A stretch of DNA of 64,000 nucleotides, from positions 1 through 64,000 of the forward strand of contig JAQWRV010000011.1 of assembly GCA_029243545.1 (NCBI GenBank), written 5' to 3'. Shown one piece after another: positions 39,112-47,737 of this stretch. A program made the position numbers and the translations under genes. Under the pieces are notes generated by a model, which made no database searches, had not been told where the DNA came from, and was given only the letters and a program-made list of their open reading frames with translations. The DNA comes from Rhodospirillaceae bacterium (GTDB lineage Bacteria > Pseudomonadota > Alphaproteobacteria > Rhodospirillales > Rhodospirillaceae). Numbering within the stretch: position 1 is the first letter of the stretch; the number at the start of each line of letters is the position of its first letter.

Positions 39112-40212
39112 ATGAGGCCATCGTTTATCAGACTTTGTTGGTTGATGGGACTGCTTTGCGGGGGAGTCGCGACGGCCATCGCGGTCACAGCAGTCGCGGT
39201 GCAGGCGCAGAGCACCTCTGCTGTTGTGCTCATGTATCACCGCTTTGGCGAAGGGGCGTTTCCCTCCACCAGCATCCGTCTCGACCAGCTGGAAGACCAC
39301 ATCGCAGCGCTTCAATCCGGAGGACATACAGTCGTGCCACTCGCTGATGTAGCCGCCGCCTTGAGAGGCGAACGGGACCTGCCTGACCGGGCGGTGGCGA
39401 TTACGGTGGACGATGCGTACCAGTCGTTCCTGACCCAAGGCTGGCCGCGGTTCAAGGCGGCTGGGTTTCCAGTGACCCTGTTTGTCGCTACTGCCGGGGT
39501 CGATGCGGGGTATTCGGACCTTCTCACTTGGGACGAACTCCGCGCTTTGCAGACAGACGGCGTGACCATTGGTGCGCATAGCCACAGCCACGGCCACTTT
39601 CCGGCGATGAGTGCAGACGTCGTTGCGGATGATCTCACCCAAGCCAAGGCGTCTTTTGTCCGCGAACTTGGCCACATTCCCGCGCTTTTTGCGTTTCCCT
39701 ATGGGGAAGCCGGCCAGGCCGATTTGGACATGGTTCAAGCGGCAGGGTTTGCAGCCGCGTTTGGTCAGCATTCCGGTGCAGCCGGGCCGTTGGCCAACCC
39801 GTTTTATTTGCCCCGCTTTGCTCTTAATGAGTCCTTCGGTAACCCAGCGCGGTTTCGCCTGATTGCGGATACGTTGCCGTTGCCTATTGCGTCTATCGAT
39901 CCCCTAGAATCAGTACTGACAGAAAACCCGCCCGTGCTGACGCTGTCGCTGATCAATCCACCATCCAACATTGTAGCGCTGACCTGTTTCGGACCTGGCG
40001 GCACAACGGTTACCTCAGCGGTCGATGCCGGAATTAGCCCCGGGCAAATCTGGATCACGCCGGAGCAAATGTTTTCCAAGGGCCGGGTGCGGGTGAACTG
40101 CACGTTGCCGGCGCTCGGCGCCGGACAAGAGGGCCGTTGGCACTGGTTCGGCTGGCAGATGATTTCAGGGTTTGAAACGGAAGGGGTGCCCGTGCATGCA
40201 CGTTATCAGTAA
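39112..40212 (+). CDS. Secreted polysaccharide deacetylase (NodB domain)
   Basis: 366 residues. A signal peptide or anchor covers about 1-32 (hydrophobic LMGLLCGGVATAIAVTAVAV, then QAQ). The NodB domain (about 35-230) has the catalytic/metal pair in ITVDDAYQSF (D100, D101) and the metal histidines in GAHSHSHGHF (156-162). It probably removes acetyl groups from a cell-wall or surface polysaccharide in the periplasm. The C-terminal ~130 residues form an extra beta-rich module I cannot name. The ATG at 39112 is taken because it gives a proper signal sequence. The stop lies inside the inverted repeat 40191-40224. Confidence 0.85.
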   Translation: MRPSFIRLCWLMGLLCGGVATAIAVTAVAVQAQSTSAVVLMYHRFGEGAFPSTSIRLDQLEDHIAALQSGGHTVVPLADVAAALRGERDLPDRAVAITVDDAYQSFLTQGWPRFKAAGFPVTLFVATAGVDAGYSDLLTWDELRALQTDGVTIGAHSHSHGHFPAMSADVVADDLTQAKASFVRELGHIPALFAFPYGEAGQADLDMVQAAGFAAAFGQHSGAAGPLANPFYLPRFALNESFGNPARFRLIADTLPLPIASIDPLESVLTENPPVLTLSLINPPSNIVALTCFGPGGTTVTSAVDAGISPGQIWITPEQMFSKGRVRVNCTLPALGAGQEGRWHWFGWQMISGFETEGVPVHARYQ

Positions 40213-40224
40213 CGTGCATGCACG
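40191..40224. repeat. Perfect 15-bp inverted repeat built from two 12-bp palindromes
   Basis: CGTGCATGCACGTTA (40191-40205) and its exact reverse complement (40210-40224) flank TCAG. Each arm contains CGTGCATGCACG, itself a perfect palindrome, and the palindrome centres are 22 bp apart. The element contains the deacetylase stop codon and ends at the base before the stop codon of the convergent Bax-like gene. It could be a bidirectional terminator (a 15-bp stem, though without a T run) or a site for a dimeric DNA-binding protein. Confidence 0.9.
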
Positions 40225-41244
40225 CTAACGCGCTTCGGCTAATTGCACCATGGTCTCAGGTGACGCGAGTTCAGCATTGTCGAGCGGGCGGAGATTGTTC
40301 ACCCGCATAATCGCGCGCAGTGACTTCACATAGTTTTCGCCCCGTTCGGAGTAACGGGTCAATGTCTCAGCCAGGGCCCAACCATCAAGCGCTTCGTTTG
40401 CATCAAGAAGCGCGGCACGTTGTTCGCGAAAGCTCGTGTAAGCCCAGTGGGTGTTGAGATTTTTGGCATAACCGAGCACACTTTGCAGCGGACTATCAAA
40501 TGCGCGCACGGCATACGCCTGACCTTCCCTTTGGTCCTCCGGCACGATGCCCGCATCTTCGCTCCATACCCATTGGCCAAACAATGCGTTGCCTTCCCGG
40601 GCGAATCGCGACGTCCCCCACGCACTTTCTTCAACCGCCTGAGCCATGGCCAAAGAGGTTGGGATCGGTGCGACACGCAGGGTCAATACATCTACAGCAT
40701 CCTGCAAGGTCACATCTTCAGCGTCCATATCGATGCCGTACTGTTTAGCCATATCTATCAGCCATATAGTGCCGTCGTCATCCAGATCAGACTCTTCAAA
40801 CGTTTCTGATCGAGTTATCGCTTGTAATTCCAACAAGAGTGACCGTTTGCTCGCAATGGATTCATTGACGATCAAGATCATCGGCAGGACGGTGCGGAAA
40901 AACAAACTCTTACGCCGTTCGATAACACGCATATCTTTAAGGCCATCCGGCACGTCAGCGGCGATTAGGCGTGGCACGGGTTGTCGCTGGTTGCGAACGT
41001 TGTCGAGGTTATAACCATAACTCTCAAACGTGTTCTCTAAGGTGTTGATGGCCAGCGCGTCACCGGCAAGAATGATGCGGCCGTCTGCAACGTCGGCAGT
41101 GTCATCGCTGAGCTGCAACCGGCCGATGAGGGCGAGCAGCACAACAAAACTGATTTGCGCTTCAATCGGGTTTGTGCGCATCCATAAAATCAGCGCGCGC
41201 AGTGCGCCAATAATGGTCAGGGCAAGAGTCTTGAGAAAGGCCAT
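40225..41244 (-). CDS. Bax-like glucosaminidase-domain protein
   Basis: 339 residues. An N-terminal membrane segment lies at about 28-44. The C-terminal domain has LAMAQAVEESAWGTSRFAREGNALFGQW, the catalytic-glutamate region of the mannosyl-glycoprotein endo-beta-N-acetylglucosaminidase (GH73-like) family, as in E. coli Bax and FlgJ. It therefore probably cleaves peptidoglycan from the periplasmic face. The 120-residue middle part is unassigned. It lies downstream of nfuA on the same strand (46 bp) and convergent with the deacetylase. Confidence 0.82.
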   Translation of the reverse strand: MAFLKTLALTIIGALRALILWMRTNPIEAQISFVVLLALIGRLQLSDDTADVADGRIILAGDALAINTLENTFESYGYNLDNVRNQRQPVPRLIAADVPDGLKDMRVIERRKSLFFRTVLPMILIVNESIASKRSLLLELQAITRSETFEESDLDDDGTIWLIDMAKQYGIDMDAEDVTLQDAVDVLTLRVAPIPTSLAMAQAVEESAWGTSRFAREGNALFGQWVWSEDAGIVPEDQREGQAYAVRAFDSPLQSVLGYAKNLNTHWAYTSFREQRAALLDANEALDGWALAETLTRYSERGENYVKSLRAIMRVNNLRPLDNAELASPETMVQLAEAR

Positions 41245-41290
41245 GAACGCAATTATAGCAATCCGGACGGCCCGGATCAGAAAAATGTAT

Positions 41291-41854
41291 TTAAAGGACG
41301 GCTTCCACCTGAGTCACTTCGGGTACGTAGTGGCGCAGCATGTTTTCAATGCCTGATTTCAGCGTCATGGTTGAGCTGGGGCAGCCGGCACAGGCGCCGC
41401 GCATATGCAAATACACCGTACCGCCTTTGAAACCCTTGTAGATGATGTCGCCGCCGTCCTGTGCCACGGCAGGGCGCACGCGGGTCTCAATCAGTTCTTT
41501 GATTTGATCAATCACATCGGGGTCGGCATCGTCGTCTTCCATCAGATCAGACTCGTCGGTAGCGGTCCCTTCCGCCATGATCGGCTGACCCGACGTGTAG
41601 TGGTCCATGATGGCACCGAGCACCAGCGGCTTAATCACTTGCCATTTGGTGTCTTCTGATTTTGTCACCGTGATGAAATCGGCGCCGAAAAACACACCGG
41701 TCACGCCACCAAGTTCAAACAGATGCCGGGCTAGCGGCGACGGCGCCGTATCCTCGACGTCCGTGAAATCGGCGACCCCACTCTCCATCACTGGCCGGCC
41801 GGGAAGAAATTTCAAGGTTGCTGGATTTGGAGTTTGCTCGGTTTGAATAAACAT
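41291..41854 (-). CDS. nfuA: NFU1-type Fe-S scaffold/carrier protein
   Basis: 187 residues. The N-terminal Nfu_N domain opens with MFIQTEQTPNPATLKFLPG, the mitochondrial NFU1/alphaproteobacterial form. The C-terminal NifU-like domain has CAGCPSS with C155 and C158, which bridge a [4Fe-4S] cluster between subunits. It delivers clusters to target enzymes such as aconitase and lipoyl synthase. A nearby trpS/uspA/nfu grouping is common in the class. An uspA gene lies upstream on the same strand. Confidence 0.93.
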   Translation of the reverse strand: MFIQTEQTPNPATLKFLPGRPVMESGVADFTDVEDTAPSPLARHLFELGGVTGVFFGADFITVTKSEDTKWQVIKPLVLGAIMDHYTSGQPIMAEGTATDESDLMEDDDADPDVIDQIKELIETRVRPAVAQDGGDIIYKGFKGGTVYLHMRGACAGCPSSTMTLKSGIENMLRHYVPEVTQVEAVL

Positions 41855-41900
41855 GTCTGACTAGTCCTGAATGATGAATTTAATCTCTGACAGGTAATTA

Positions 41901-41950
41901 GGACCATTCCGGTCCAGCCTCAAGGCCCATTATTGTGCTTTGATGGGCTT
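41901..41950 (-). terminator. Two hairpins between uspA and nfuA
   Basis: GCCCAT (41925-41930) pairs with ATGGGC (41943-41948), and GGACC (41901-41905) pairs with GGTCC (41911-41915). On the minus strand both follow the uspA stop. Neither has a long T run, so termination is only possible, not clear. Confidence 0.3.
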
Positions 41951-41951
41951 G

Positions 41952-42461
41952 TTAGGTCAGTGTGTCGATTTCCTCGGCGGTCAAACTGCCCGGTACGATA
42001 ATGACCGGTAGCCGTATTTTCCCCGCCAAGCGGCCGGAAAGGGCGGAAACCAAGGGCCCCGGGCCTTCTTCGCTGGTTCCTGCACCGAGCACGAGGACGG
42101 ATATCACCTGTTCTTCGTCGATCACCTTAAGGAGCTGCTCAGTGCTATCGCCTTCGCGCAAATATAAACCTGGTATTTGGCCGGTAAGGCGTTGCACGTC
42201 AGCGGCTGCGCGCTGAAGCAGTTTTTCCGCCTCGGACCGGGCCTCGCTGTCCATCAATTCTCCGATCGACGCAAAATGATGAAAATCAGCCGGCGCAACG
42301 GCGTGAAACAAAGCCACGCTGCCGTTGGTATGCGACGCCCGCCGGCAGGCAAAGCGCAATGCCGCGCCCATTTCTTCAGACGCGTCGACAACCAGTAGGA
42401 AGGAGCGGGGTATCTCCGAATCGTCTAGCGCTATCTCAGCTTGGGCGTCTTTCTCAGTCAT
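41952..42461 (-). CDS. Universal stress protein (UspA) family
   Basis: 169 residues. One Usp domain: RSFLLVVDASEEMGAALRFACRRA at the start, GSVALFHAV, and a C-terminal VLVLGAGTSEEGPGPLVSALSGRLAG..LPVIIVPG. The last part resembles the ATP-binding G-2x-G-9x-G-S/T motif but without a perfect match. The family helps in stress survival, and the mechanism is unknown here. It lies 30 bp after the TIGR02186 gene on the same strand, so it is probably the third gene of that operon. Confidence 0.87.
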   Translation of the reverse strand: MTEKDAQAEIALDDSEIPRSFLLVVDASEEMGAALRFACRRASHTNGSVALFHAVAPADFHHFASIGELMDSEARSEAEKLLQRAAADVQRLTGQIPGLYLREGDSTEQLLKVIDEEQVISVLVLGAGTSEEGPGPLVSALSGRLAGKIRLPVIIVPGSLTAEEIDTLT

Positions 42462-42491
42462 TGATGATGTCCAGGTCCAAGTCGTCCAGGT

Positions 42492-43241
42492 TTATGTGCG
42501 GCGGAAGGCCGCTTCCGCAGCCCAGCCTGCTAGGACCGCAATTATGATAGCCACCAAGCCATAGAGCGGACCCAATTTATGGGCGAAGTCATACACTTCT
42601 GCGCCAATACCAATTTTTGAAATGCTCAACGGCACGATTTCGGCGCTGGCCACGTCACCGTTACGGAAGAGGTAGATCTCTACGAAATATATCCCAGTCG
42701 GTACGTTGGCAGGAAAGTGTAGCTCTGTTCTAAACAGCCGGTTGGCCAGCAGGGATACGCGGCCGATTTCTGCATTGTAGAGATTTCTATCTTGGTTCAG
42801 ACGCAGCAAAGCATCGCGATACTCTGACTGGACGTCTGCGGAAAGACCTTGGTCTTCAAACGTAAGGCGAAGATTCTCCAGGCCGATTTGATAACGCTCG
42901 CGTAAACGGAAGGACGCAAAGTCTTCCGGTTCACCATTACTGGCTACACTATAAAACGACGGCACATCCCTGAACTCAACAGTATCAGCGTTTGCCCAGA
43001 TAGGGCCAAAACGTTCTTTGCGTCTTAGCGTAATGTCTTCGCCCGGTCCCCGGACTAAAATCACAACATCGCCGGGGCCGTCCGTGGCGCCGAAAAGCAA
43101 TACATTCGTACCCGTAAAGCCTGTTGTGATGGCGACCAGATGGTTTTCGAGATCGGCTACCAAGGGCACAGTTTGTGCGGAGGCAGCCCGTGTTAGACCG
43201 GCAGCACACATCAGGGCCAGAATAAAGAGACGTGCGCTCAT
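42492..43241 (-). CDS. TIGR02186 family membrane-anchored periplasmic protein
   Basis: 249 residues. A signal peptide covers about 1-22 (LFILALMCAAGLTRAASAQ), followed by a beta-rich periplasmic region with GTNVLLFGATDGPGDVVILVRGP, and a C-terminal membrane helix (about 222-243). This architecture and these motifs fit TIGR02186 (putative transmembrane protein), which almost always neighbours a TauE/SafE exporter gene. Here the start overlaps the stop of that gene by four bases. A role in sulfite or sulfonate export is inferred from this pairing alone. Confidence 0.82.
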   Translation of the reverse strand: MSARLFILALMCAAGLTRAASAQTVPLVADLENHLVAITTGFTGTNVLLFGATDGPGDVVILVRGPGEDITLRRKERFGPIWANADTVEFRDVPSFYSVASNGEPEDFASFRLRERYQIGLENLRLTFEDQGLSADVQSEYRDALLRLNQDRNLYNAEIGRVSLLANRLFRTELHFPANVPTGIYFVEIYLFRNGDVASAEIVPLSISKIGIGAEVYDFAHKLGPLYGLVAIIIAVLAGWAAEAAFRRT

Positions 43242-44170
43242 CCGCCGGCATCCCCAAAGGAAAACATTTCCGCCGGTGCTACCACCAGATCAAAAGCAAG
43301 GCGCAGACATACGCCAAGTACGATGAGGGCGAGCAGGACGCGCAGTTGTTCGCCGCGTAACTTTGTCCCCAGCCGTGCACCCACCTGAGCGCCAAGGACG
43401 CCGCCGATCAGCAGCAGGATAGCCAAGACAACATCGACCGTCTGATTCACCGTGGCTTGGAGGAACGTTGTATTCGCCGTCACGAAGATGATCTGAAACA
43501 ACGATGTGCCAATCACCACTTGGGTCGGCATACCCAGCAAGTAGATCATCGCTGGGACCATGACAAAGCCGCCGCCCACGCCCATTATGGCGGCAAGAAT
43601 ACCCACCAGGAAACCTACGCCGAGCGGCAGCAGCGCGGATATATAGAGCTTGGATTTGCGAAACCGCATTTTAAAGGGGAGGCCGTGAATCCAGGTATGA
43701 CGTCCCGGCCCGCGCGCTTTGATAACCGGTCTCCTCGGGTCAGCCCGCCGTCGGCGCATGATGACGTTGACGCTTTCATAAAACATCAGGGCGCCGATGG
43801 CGCCGAGAAACACAACGTAACTAAGGGAGATCACCAGCTCGATTTGGCCAAGCCCGCGCAACACGGAAAACAGAGCTACACCGATACCTGAGCCGACCAA
43901 CCCGCCAACGGTGAGGACAGCGCCCATGCGTAAGTCGACGTTGCCGCGCCGCCAATGGACGAGTCCCCCAGAGACGGAGCTGGCGACAATCTGATTGGCT
44001 TCGGTCCCCACCGCCACCGCCGGCGGGACACCGACAAAGATCAGAAGGGGGGTCATGAGGAAACCGCCGCCAACGCCAAACAATCCAGACAGCAAACCGA
44101 CAGCCCCACCCATTCCCAGAATGAGAAAAATGTTCACCGACATCTCGGCGATGGGGAGGTAAATCTGCAT
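43238..44170 (-). CDS. TauE/SafE family sulfite exporter-like permease
   Basis: 310 residues with about eight membrane helices. The N-terminal repeat GLLSGLFGVGGGFLMTPLLIFVG and the second-half repeat VGILAAIMGVGGGFVMVPAMIYL are the duplicated family motif. Relatives export sulfite, sulfoacetate or other sulfur anions. An alternative ATG lies nine codons in. The stop overlaps the next gene (ATGA), giving a translationally coupled TauE-TIGR02186 pair. Confidence 0.9.
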   Translation of the reverse strand: MQIYLPIAEMSVNIFLILGMGGAVGLLSGLFGVGGGFLMTPLLIFVGVPPAVAVGTEANQIVASSVSGGLVHWRRGNVDLRMGAVLTVGGLVGSGIGVALFSVLRGLGQIELVISLSYVVFLGAIGALMFYESVNVIMRRRRADPRRPVIKARGPGRHTWIHGLPFKMRFRKSKLYISALLPLGVGFLVGILAAIMGVGGGFVMVPAMIYLLGMPTQVVIGTSLFQIIFVTANTTFLQATVNQTVDVVLAILLLIGGVLGAQVGARLGTKLRGEQLRVLLALIVLGVCLRLAFDLVVAPAEMFSFGDAGG

Positions 44171-44324
44171 GCCGGTGGTCCGGCGCCTCCAGGGTAAAAA
44201 CGGTAAAGATTATAAGGTGTTGTCTCTTGAGTTGTACGGAACGCCCGCCCTACGATCAAGCGAAAAGCCCGCCGTCCTTCAACGCTCGTGCGTCATCCCA
44301 GGCTGTGCCCCTTTGCGGGCCGGT

Positions 44325-45644
44325 TCACGTCAGACGTTTGAATCCGGAATGGGCGATGGGTCCGCGTAGCCGGTTTTCGACACTGCCCGTCGCTTGGGCT
44401 GATGCTATTAGTCCAAACACCTCCCGGCAGGCATCACCGTAATCCGCAATGTCGGAGTCCGTATGGGCTGCCATTGCATAAAAAGCGGTGCCTGCTAGGA
44501 ACCCACGGTCAAGCATCTCCTGGGCGAAGAGCGTACGCTGTGCATCCGCATCATCGCCATGGAAACCAAGATGGGCGAGGGGGTCGAGACCTCGGATGTG
44601 AACCTCAAGGCCCGTATGAGCAGCCGCATCGCGCCACACTTGCTTCACCGCCTGTCCGGTTTTCACCAAACGCGCCGGCACATCTTCCCGTTCATGTTTA
44701 TCGAGCATGGCCAATGCCGCGACCGGGCCGACGCGTTCGGTCCACATGGTGGAACTGATGAAGGACTCCTGCGCCGCCTGCATGATGTCGCCGCGTCCGA
44801 TAATCGCTGAGATGGGATAGCCGTTGCCGAGGGCTTTGGCGAAGACCGCCATGTCTGGTGCGATATCCAAGGCCAGATGAATGCCGCCCGTATTGATCCG
44901 AAAACCTGCCGTCACTTCGTCAAACAACAGGATAGCACCCGTTTGATCTGCAATCTCACGCACGCCAGCTAGAAAGCCTGGATCAGGCTCAGAGCTGCGC
45001 ACCGGTTCCATGACAATAGCGGCCAAGTCAGGGCCATGGGCCGAGGCGATTTGGCGAAGCTCGCCTAAATTGTTGTAGTGAAACGGCTGCATCAGACCCT
45101 TGAGGCCGGGCGGCACGCCTTTGGGGTCAAGCCCTGGCAGCAAATGGCCATCCAATGTGCCATCTTCCGCCAGATTCGCAGAGAGATACCAGTCATGCCA
45201 GCCGTGGTAGCCACAAAAGGCCAGTGTAGCGCGCCCGGTGAACGCGCGGGCAATACGAACGGCGACGGCCATGGCTTCGCCGCCGGCCCGGGAAAAACGC
45301 GCCATGTCTGCCCAGGGGTGCAGCTCAATCATCCGTTCTGCGAGCATGACCTCTTCCGGTGGGTTCAGTGTGCTCATGGTGCCGCCATCAATGGCAGCTT
45401 TAACGGCGGCATCGACATCGGGGTCAGCATAACCAAGGATGGTCGCGCCGACGCCACCGATCGAGAAATCTTTGAACGTATTGTCATCGAGATCGGTGAT
45501 GGTGATGCCTTTGGCTGAGGCGTAGTAGCCTGGCCATGCGCCGGGCAGAAACATCTCTGGACGTTTAGACAAGAGCTGCGTTCCGCCCGGGATGACCGCG
45601 CGCGCCCTGGTGTACAGAGCCTGACCTTTTGTCGTATTCACCAT
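44325..45644 (-). CDS. Class III aminotransferase (glutamate-1-semialdehyde aminomutase-like)
   Basis: 439 residues, PLP fold type I. GYHGWHDW at 145-152 and FDEVTAGFR near 241-249 bind the cofactor, and K270 in AKALGNGYP is the Schiff-base lysine. It resembles the GSA-aminomutase/spore-coat polysaccharide aminotransferase branch. Its place downstream of fcl, gmd, neuC and neuA, 21 bp after fcl on the same strand, suggests it makes an amino sugar or amino-acid substituent for the surface glycan rather than acting in heme synthesis. The product is unknown. Confidence 0.78.
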   Translation of the reverse strand: MVNTTKGQALYTRARAVIPGGTQLLSKRPEMFLPGAWPGYYASAKGITITDLDDNTFKDFSIGGVGATILGYADPDVDAAVKAAIDGGTMSTLNPPEEVMLAERMIELHPWADMARFSRAGGEAMAVAVRIARAFTGRATLAFCGYHGWHDWYLSANLAEDGTLDGHLLPGLDPKGVPPGLKGLMQPFHYNNLGELRQIASAHGPDLAAIVMEPVRSSEPDPGFLAGVREIADQTGAILLFDEVTAGFRINTGGIHLALDIAPDMAVFAKALGNGYPISAIIGRGDIMQAAQESFISSTMWTERVGPVAALAMLDKHEREDVPARLVKTGQAVKQVWRDAAAHTGLEVHIRGLDPLAHLGFHGDDADAQRTLFAQEMLDRGFLAGTAFYAMAAHTDSDIADYGDACREVFGLIASAQATGSVENRLRGPIAHSGFKRLT

Positions 45645-45665
45645 GTCGTTGCTACCGATCGCCGA

Positions 45666-46610
45666 TCAGGTTTCGTTGTCCAGGTACCAGGCGTATGTCT
45701 TGCCAATGCCATCTTCCAAACTGGTCGAAGCCTGCCACCCCATTTCGTTGATGCGTTTTGAGTCCATCAACTTGCGTGGCGTTCCATCAGGCTTGCCAAG
45801 GTCTTTCGTGATCACACCCTCAAAGCCGATGACCTTTGCCACCATTGCAGCAAGGTCAGTGATCGAAATCTCGCGGCCATAACCGACGTTGACAATATCT
45901 TCCGAGGAATACCGTTCCATCAGAAAAATACACGCTGCTGCAAGATCGTCCACGTATAGAAACTCACGGGTGGACTTGCCGGTGCCCCAAATCTCAAAGC
46001 TGCCGGCACCTAATTCTTTTGCCTGGTGTGCTTTGACGATCAGTGCTGATAACACGTGGCTCAACTGCAAATCAAAACTGTCGCCGGGTCCGTAAAGATT
46101 GGTCGGCATGCAAGAAATATAATCGCGCCCATACTGGCGGCGATACGCTTGCGCCATCTTAACCCCGGCAATTTTTGCCAGGGCATACCACTGGTTGGTT
46201 GGCTCTAAAGGCCCCGTAAGCAAAGATTCTTCGCGCATGGGCTGCGCTGTCAGGCGCGGATAAATACAGCTGGATCCTAGAAACAACATACGCTCAACGC
46301 CGACAGCATGCGCCGACGTAAACACATTGGTCTCGATTTGTATGTTATCGATGAGAAAATCGACGGGAAGTGTGTTATTGGCATGAATGCCGCCAACCCG
46401 GGCTGCCGCCATAATTATAGCATTCGGCTTGGTATCAGCCATCCAGGCTTCCACATCTGTTTGCCGGGCGAGGTCTAGCTCAGCATGTGAAGAGGTCACA
46501 ACTTCACAGTCTATCTCTTGAAGCTGGTGCACAACGGCAGCGCCCACCATGCCGCTATGACCGGCCACCCAAACGCGTTTTCCACTGAGGGGGTAAATAA
46601 TATCAGACAC
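45666..46610 (-). CDS. fcl: GDP-L-fucose synthase
   Basis: 314 residues. This epimerase-reductase turns GDP-4-keto-6-deoxymannose, the Gmd product, into GDP-L-fucose. GHSGMVGAAV near 18-27 is the NADP loop, and YALAKIAG holds the catalytic Tyr and Lys. SSCIYPRLTAQPMREESLLTG is a strong Fcl signature. The start is GTG. It lies 21 bp after gmd. Confidence 0.94.
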   Translation of the reverse strand: MSDIIYPLSGKRVWVAGHSGMVGAAVVHQLQEIDCEVVTSSHAELDLARQTDVEAWMADTKPNAIIMAAARVGGIHANNTLPVDFLIDNIQIETNVFTSAHAVGVERMLFLGSSCIYPRLTAQPMREESLLTGPLEPTNQWYALAKIAGVKMAQAYRRQYGRDYISCMPTNLYGPGDSFDLQLSHVLSALIVKAHQAKELGAGSFEIWGTGKSTREFLYVDDLAAACIFLMERYSSEDIVNVGYGREISITDLAAMVAKVIGFEGVITKDLGKPDGTPRKLMDSKRINEMGWQASTSLEDGIGKTYAWYLDNET

Positions 46611-46631
46611 GGGGGAGCGCCCTATCCCCGG

Positions 46632-47726
46632 TCAGTCGTGTGGCTGGAAGCGGCGTGCTTCACTCTTTATGACGTCGAGATCGCTTGCCACCATCTCTTT
46701 TACCATATCCGCAAAGGGTGTGGTGTAGGTCCACCCAAGTTTTTCTTTCGCCTTCGTCGGGTCACCCAGTAATAACTCGACTTCGGTTGGCCGGAAGTAC
46801 CGCGGATCGATTTCAACCAATATTTCGCCTGATGCGGCATCGACCCCTTTTTCATCGACACCGCTTCCTTGCCACTCGATAGTTCGGCCAATGTGTTCAA
46901 AGGCCATTTCAACGAAGGTTCGTACCGCGTGGGTTTCACCCGTCGCGAGCACATAGTCGTCGGGCTCAGGTTGTTGCATCATCATCCACATGCCTTCGAC
47001 GTAATCCTTTGCATGACCCCAGTCACGTTTCGCATCGAGATTGCCCAGGTAAATTTTGTCCTGCTGCCCGAGCTTAATGGCAGCGACGGCACGGGTGATT
47101 TTGCGAGTGACAAAGGTTTCACCACGCAACGGACTCTCGTGGTTAAACAAGATGCCGTTTGACGCATGAAACCCATAAGCCTCGCGGTAGTTCACCGTAA
47201 TCCAATAGGCGTACAGCTTGGCGACGCCATAAGGAGAGCGTGGATAAAACGTCGTCGTTTCCTTTTGCGGTGTCTCTTGAGCTTTACCGTACAGCTCTGA
47301 CGTAGAGGCCTGATAAAACTTAGTCTTATCGCCAAGGTCGAGAATGCGGATGGCTTCCAGAAGTCTCAATGTTCCTATGGCGTCTGCATTGGCCGTGTAT
47401 TCCGGTGTCTCGAAGGACACCTGCACATGGCTTTGAGCCGCAAGATTATAAATCTCATCGGGCTGCACTTCTTTTACCAGGCGGATCAGGTTGGTCGCGT
47501 CGGTGAGGTCTCCATAGTGGAGAAAGAACCGCACGCCGGTTTTGTGAGAGTCTTGATAGAGATGATCAATCCGGCCGGTGTTGAAGGAAGACGATCGCCT
47601 CTTCAGACCATGCACAGTATAGCCTTTGTTGAGCAAGAGCTCCGCGAGGTAGGCGCCATCTTGTCCAGTTACGCCGGTGATGAGGGCGACTTTGTTGGTC
47701 ATGCTATATCTGTCGATCTTGCTCAT
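46632..47726 (-). CDS. gmd: GDP-mannose 4,6-dehydratase
   Basis: 364 residues. It makes GDP-4-keto-6-deoxy-D-mannose, the branch point to GDP-fucose and GDP-rhamnose. [15 protein letters not shown] begins near residue 18, [19 protein letters not shown] is the family signature, and [10 protein letters not shown] holds Tyr and Lys. An ATG eight codons in (47702) is an alternative start, and neither has a clear ribosome-binding site. It lies 11 bp after neuC in the leftward sugar operon. Confidence 0.95.
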   Translation of the reverse strand: MSKIDRYSMTNKVALITGVTGQDGAYLAELLLNKGYTVHGLKRRSSSFNTGRIDHLYQDSHKTGVRFFLHYGDLTDATNLIRLVKEVQPDEIYNLAAQSHVQVSFETPEYTANADAIGTLRLLEAIRILDLGDKTKFYQASTSELYGKAQETPQKETTTFYPRSPYGVAKLYAYWITVNYREAYGFHASNGILFNHESPLRGETFVTRKITRAVAAIKLGQQDKIYLGNLDAKRDWGHAKDYVEGMWMMMQQPEPDDYVLATGETHAVRTFVEMAFEHIGRTIEWQGSGVDEKGVDAASGEILVEIDPRYFRPTEVELLLGDPTKAKEKLGWTYTTPFADMVKEMVASDLDVIKSEARRFQPHD

Positions 47727-47737
47727 GAAACGGTCTG

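Noticed and set aside
38467-39771. A 434-codon minus-strand frame over the RutE-like gene and the divergent deacetylase
   Set aside because: Only the last 201 codons show family similarity. The upstream part is the antisense of a well-supported deacetylase with a signal peptide and NodB motifs.
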